NCBI RefSeq assembly: GCF_004799405.1 | Contig: NZ_SSMW01000153.1 | Location: 2,501-53,630, forward strand | From: Bradyrhizobium sp. | Lineage (GTDB): Bacteria > Pseudomonadota > Alphaproteobacteria > Rhizobiales > Xanthobacteraceae | DNA: 51,130 nucleotides | Reading direction: 5' to 3' | Shown: positions 48,541 through 51,130 of the stretch, piece after piece | Layout: each line of letters opens with the position of its first letter | Numbering within the stretch: position 1 is the first letter of the stretch | Notes under the pieces: generated by a model | What the model was told of the DNA's origin: nothing | What the model saw: only the letters and a program-made list of their open reading frames with translations | Database searches by the model: none | Made by a program: the position numbers and the translations under genes

Positions 48541-49518
48541 CTATTCGATCACCTCGTCGGCGCGAGCAAGCAAGGTAGGCGGAATTGCAAGGCCAAGCGA
48601 TTTTGCGGTCTTGAGATTGATAATGGTCTCGATCCTGGTCGAGCGTTGCACCGGCAGATCGGCAGGCTTGTCTCCCTTTATTATGCGCCCCGCATAGCCC
48701 CCGACAAGACGTGAAGCGTCCTGCGCGTTGGCACCATAGCTCATGAGGCCACCCAAATCGACAAACTCGCGCTGAAAGTACAACGTCGGAACCGCCTGCT
48801 TCGCCGCCGCCTCTATGATCTGGAGTCGATTGACGATGAACAGCGGATCGACCGAGACGAACAGCACGGCGATATGTTGTTGCGCGATCGTGGCAAAGGC
48901 GTTGTCGATCTCCTCCTTGTTGCCGGCATTGAGCACCAGCAACTTTTTCTCGACGCGACCGGCCGCTTCTGTGGCATTGCGCAGTTGGGCCTCTGCTGTC
49001 GGACGGTTGGGATTGATCAGTACGCCGATGACTTCGGCAGCGGGAAGCAATTCGCCTATCAATTCCAGATTCTTGGCGCCGAGTTCGGTGGCAAGCCAGG
49101 TGACGCCGGTGATGTTGCCGCCTGGCCGGTTCAAGCTGTCAACCAGACCCGAGGAAACGGGGTCGTCGCCGGTCAGGAACACGATCGGAACGGTCGATGT
49201 CGCGCGCTTGGCCGCTAGGGCGGCGACGTTGCCGCCCATCGTTATGATAAGGTCCACGGGGCGCTGGACCAGCTCCCCGGCGAGAGCTGGCAGCAGGTTA
49301 AATTGGCACTGAGCCCAGCGATACTCGATCGCCACGTTCTCGCCCTCGGTAAACCCGCTTGCATTGAGGCCATCCAGAAAGCCAGTGATGACCGTCTTGA
49401 AAGTCTCCGGCGAACCGCTGGCGAGAAAGCCGATGGTCGGCCGCGAACGTTGCGCACGCGCCGCCAAGGGCCAGATCGCCGCGCCGCCCGCCGCCAAAAG
49501 AAATGTGCGTCGTCTCAT
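48541..49518 (-). CDS. ABC_sub_bind-type periplasmic binding protein with Tat-like signal
   Basis: The 325-residue protein starts at MRRRTFLLAAGGAAIWPLAA; the twin arginines before FLL suggest Tat export, cleavage after ARAQ. The type I binding fold is visible in RPTIGFLASGSPETFKTVIT, GENVAIEYRWAQ, VDLIITMGGNVAALAAKRAT and PIVFLTGDDPVSSGLVDSLN (pfam ABC_sub_bind). It ends NLKTAKSLGLAIPPTLLARA, the usual terminal signature. Many orphan copies occur in Bradyrhizobium. A 31-codon relic with a matching C-terminus lies directly upstream at 49627-49722. Confidence 0.92.
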   Translation of the reverse strand: MRRRTFLLAAGGAAIWPLAARAQRSRPTIGFLASGSPETFKTVITGFLDGLNASGFTEGENVAIEYRWAQCQFNLLPALAGELVQRPVDLIITMGGNVAALAAKRATSTVPIVFLTGDDPVSSGLVDSLNRPGGNITGVTWLATELGAKNLELIGELLPAAEVIGVLINPNRPTAEAQLRNATEAAGRVEKKLLVLNAGNKEEIDNAFATIAQQHIAVLFVSVDPLFIVNRLQIIEAAAKQAVPTLYFQREFVDLGGLMSYGANAQDASRLVGGYAGRIIKGDKPADLPVQRSTRIETIINLKTAKSLGLAIPPTLLARADEVIE

Positions 49519-49626
49519 GTCTGCTTCCGCGCGGGCTCGGAAAGTTGAGCTATTGAGCGGCAATGAAGGTATTCGGTATTGCGTTGGTTGCCAACAGGCG
49601 GCATCGCAATGTCACTGATCGCAATG

Positions 49627-49722
49627 TCACTCAATGACATCGTCGGCGCGGCCGAGCAGGGTGAGCGGAAAGCTGACGCCGAGTGTCCTGGCGGTCTTGA
49701 GGTTGACCACGAGTTCGATACG
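49627..49722 (-). pseudogene. 3' relic of a second ABC_sub_bind gene
   Basis: The frame RIELVVNLKTARTLGVSFPL, then TLLGRADDVIE and stop, aligns residue by residue with the last 31 residues of the intact gene (RIETIINLKTAKSLGLAIPP...). Nothing of the remaining 290 residues is found upstream; a small secreted-protein gene abuts it at 49727. It is therefore the remnant of a deleted tandem copy. Confidence 0.75.
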
Positions 49723-49726
49723 CTCT

Positions 49727-49975
49727 TTAGTTGATATTGTTTTTTGCCTTGCAAGCTCTGTATTTGGCCAGAGCTTGTGGCGAGCCTTCATTCCAGGAAC
49801 CGTCTGCGTGGATAGGTATGCCCGCCGATACTGCGCATTGTTTTGCAATGTTGTGTTGAGATTTTGTGCGCGCCGCTCCTTGGAGATTCGTATATTGGGC
49901 GCATGCAATCGACGGGATCAGCAGTGCGGCGGAGGCAAGTAGAAGAAGATATTTTGGATTTTTAATTGTAATCAT
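49727..49975 (-). CDS. Small secreted protein
   Basis: The 82-residue protein has a signal peptide (MITIKNPKYLLLLASAALLI, cleavage after ACAQ). The mature part is short and polar with two Cys (AKQCAVSAG and YRACKAKN), perhaps one disulfide. Ribosome site GGGAG is close upstream. AT-richer codons than the window average. No family recognised. Confidence 0.6.
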   Translation of the reverse strand: MITIKNPKYLLLLASAALLIPSIACAQYTNLQGAARTKSQHNIAKQCAVSAGIPIHADGSWNEGSPQALAKYRACKAKNNIN

Positions 49976-50076
49976 TTCTCCCGGAAGTTGTTTTTCAAAT
50001 GCTAAACATTAAACACTTCGGAAGGGTAGCACTTCGGGTCATTTGATGTCATCTTTAGTCGCAGCCAGGTGGTGTC

Positions 50077-50904
50077 ATGCTGGGCACGAGTAGTTGGAAG
50101 CTCCGCGACAGTGAACAAATCATTGTTTGCAATAGAAGCCTCTTGGGTCAAAAGCACTTTTTGATCGGAATCACCCGCGTTCGCGATGAAGCGCTTATTC
50201 TCCAAGACACGCTGGACTACGTCTGCAAGAACGTCGATGCGATAGTCGCCTATGACGACGCGAGCACGGATCGAACGCTGGAGATTCTTGGCGAGCACCC
50301 AAAAGTTGCTCTAGTTGTGACAAATCGGTCGTGGGAAGCGGACATCGAGGCACGCCGGATTGCCGAGGGTCGACATCGCGGGCTTTTGCTGCAGACGGCG
50401 CGCGAACATCTGCAGTTCGACTGGATATTTTGCTTCGATCCGGATGAGCGCGTTACCGGAGATCTGCGGGGATTCACGGAAGGAACGCATTCCAGCGATT
50501 ACGACGGCGTGCGGATTCAATTGTTCGACGCCTATATGACGCCTGGCGATCATGCACCCTATCAAGCCGATCGCGAACTATTGGGCTTTCGTCGCTTCTT
50601 CGGCCCGGAGCGGCGAGACATTCTGATGTTGTGGCGAAACCGGTTGGAGTTCATCTTCGCGAAACGAGAACCGAGCGGCGTGGAACACGTGCGAACCGGT
50701 CTCTATTGCCAACACTATGGTAAGTCGTTGTCGGTCGATCATTGGGAAGAGACCTGCGACTACTACATGCGACACTTTCCATTCGATACCTACGGACGAA
50801 AATGGCTCGAGCGCAAAGGTCGAGCAATCCACACCCAATCTGACTTCATGCGACCCTTGTACGAGTGGGGCGACACGCTCTTCGCGAATGCGGTCAAGAT
50901 GTGA
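50077..50904 (+). CDS. Glycosyltransferase family 2-like protein
   Basis: The 275-residue protein starts MLGTSSWKLRDSEQIIVCNR. The GT-A fold pattern is visible: RVRDEALILQDTLDYV, then VAYDDASTDRTLEIL with the nucleotide-sugar Asp pair, and FCFDPDERVTGDLRGF, where F-D-P-D-E is the metal-binding D-x-D. No membrane anchor. Codons are less GC-biased than the left part of the window, suggesting acquisition with a surface-polysaccharide region that would lie to the right. Acceptor sugar unknown. Confidence 0.82.
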   Translation: MLGTSSWKLRDSEQIIVCNRSLLGQKHFLIGITRVRDEALILQDTLDYVCKNVDAIVAYDDASTDRTLEILGEHPKVALVVTNRSWEADIEARRIAEGRHRGLLLQTAREHLQFDWIFCFDPDERVTGDLRGFTEGTHSSDYDGVRIQLFDAYMTPGDHAPYQADRELLGFRRFFGPERRDILMLWRNRLEFIFAKREPSGVEHVRTGLYCQHYGKSLSVDHWEETCDYYMRHFPFDTYGRKWLERKGRAIHTQSDFMRPLYEWGDTLFANAVKM

Positions 50905-51130
50905 CTGAAAATCGAGCGTGCGCATCGTGCCAATGTGACCGCTTGGTTTGCAGGCTCACGCCGAGTAGTCTTGCAGGAGCGCGGGAGGATTTCGCCGATG
51001 TCCGCTATGGGTCAAAAGCGGAATAGCTCAATGCGAGCAAATGACTTCCGCTTCTCTAATCGGCCGGTTGAGGTCAAGCACTTTCAGGCTATCCACCGCT
51101 GCAGTGTCGATGTCTCTCACGGGCTCGCGC
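50905..51130. other. Gene-poor right edge
   Basis: No convincing frame in 226 bases. A perfect eight-base inverted pair AAGCGGAA (51016-51023) / TTCCGCTT (51046-51053) follows the glycosyltransferase gene at some distance. Confidence 0.5.

Overview
The window looks like a chromosomal segment of a high-GC alphaproteobacterium, most likely a Bradyrhizobium or close relative (Nitrobacteraceae). This is inference. It rests on the gene families (DUF3095, DUF3775, DUF2147, DUF1007, homospermidine synthase, Bug-type and ABC_sub_bind orphan binding proteins), on an initiator tRNA with the rhizobial-type A29-U41 pair, and on many short palindromic intergenic repeats of the kind that litter these genomes. 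No phage, transposase, plasmid or CRISPR locus was recognised.

Positions 1-14,000 are mainly catabolic and mostly on the minus strand: a COG4091 oxidoreductase, an EctD-like dioxygenase, two tandem alpha/beta hydrolases, Ogt on the plus strand, a secreted serine hydrolase, a GST, an FAH-family enzyme and a metallo-beta-lactamase-fold hydrolase. A frameshifted DUF3775 gene follows, and then an oxidation cluster of aldehyde dehydrogenase, GMC alcohol dehydrogenase, SDR and quinone reductase. Positions 14,157-22,430 hold the initiator tRNA, an ImmA/IrrE-type metallopeptidase, htpG with an overlapping ModA-like binding protein, and a ketopantoate-reductase homologue. A biuret-hydrolase-like amidase and an NCS2-type permease come next, with a full-consensus sigma-54 promoter. 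The block ends in a decayed tRNA and a strong terminator.

Positions 22,500-28,571 are housekeeping-like: DUF3095, DUF2147, GNAT, sodB, crcB, two half-size DUF318 permeases that overlap, and a hisC paralogue. Positions 28,659-33,682 form a zinc-acquisition unit. A palindromic Zur-type operator overlaps a TATAAT box. It is followed at once by an unlisted 58-codon histidine-rich membrane microprotein, then znuC, znuB, znuA, a COG0523 GTPase with a 13-histidine loop, and a cytosolic WD40 protein that overlaps it. This is the most system-like part of the window. Positions 35,658-40,220 (minus strand) hold a polyamine unit: a long structured leader that I read as a speF-motif RNA, ornithine decarboxylase, a GNAT acetyltransferase, a 51-aa membrane microprotein, a RidA-family protein and homospermidine synthase. 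Together these would convert ornithine to putrescine and putrescine to homospermidine.

Positions 40,376-51,130 are more mixed: an M3 peptidase, a DUF1007 protein without the usual NicO neighbour, small secreted proteins, a Bug binding protein, a second GMC enzyme, a beta-barrel protein whose stop codon lies at a repeat boundary, a Tat-type ABC_sub_bind protein with the 3' relic of a second copy beside it, and a GT2-like glycosyltransferase. The right end has lower GC than the rest by eye.
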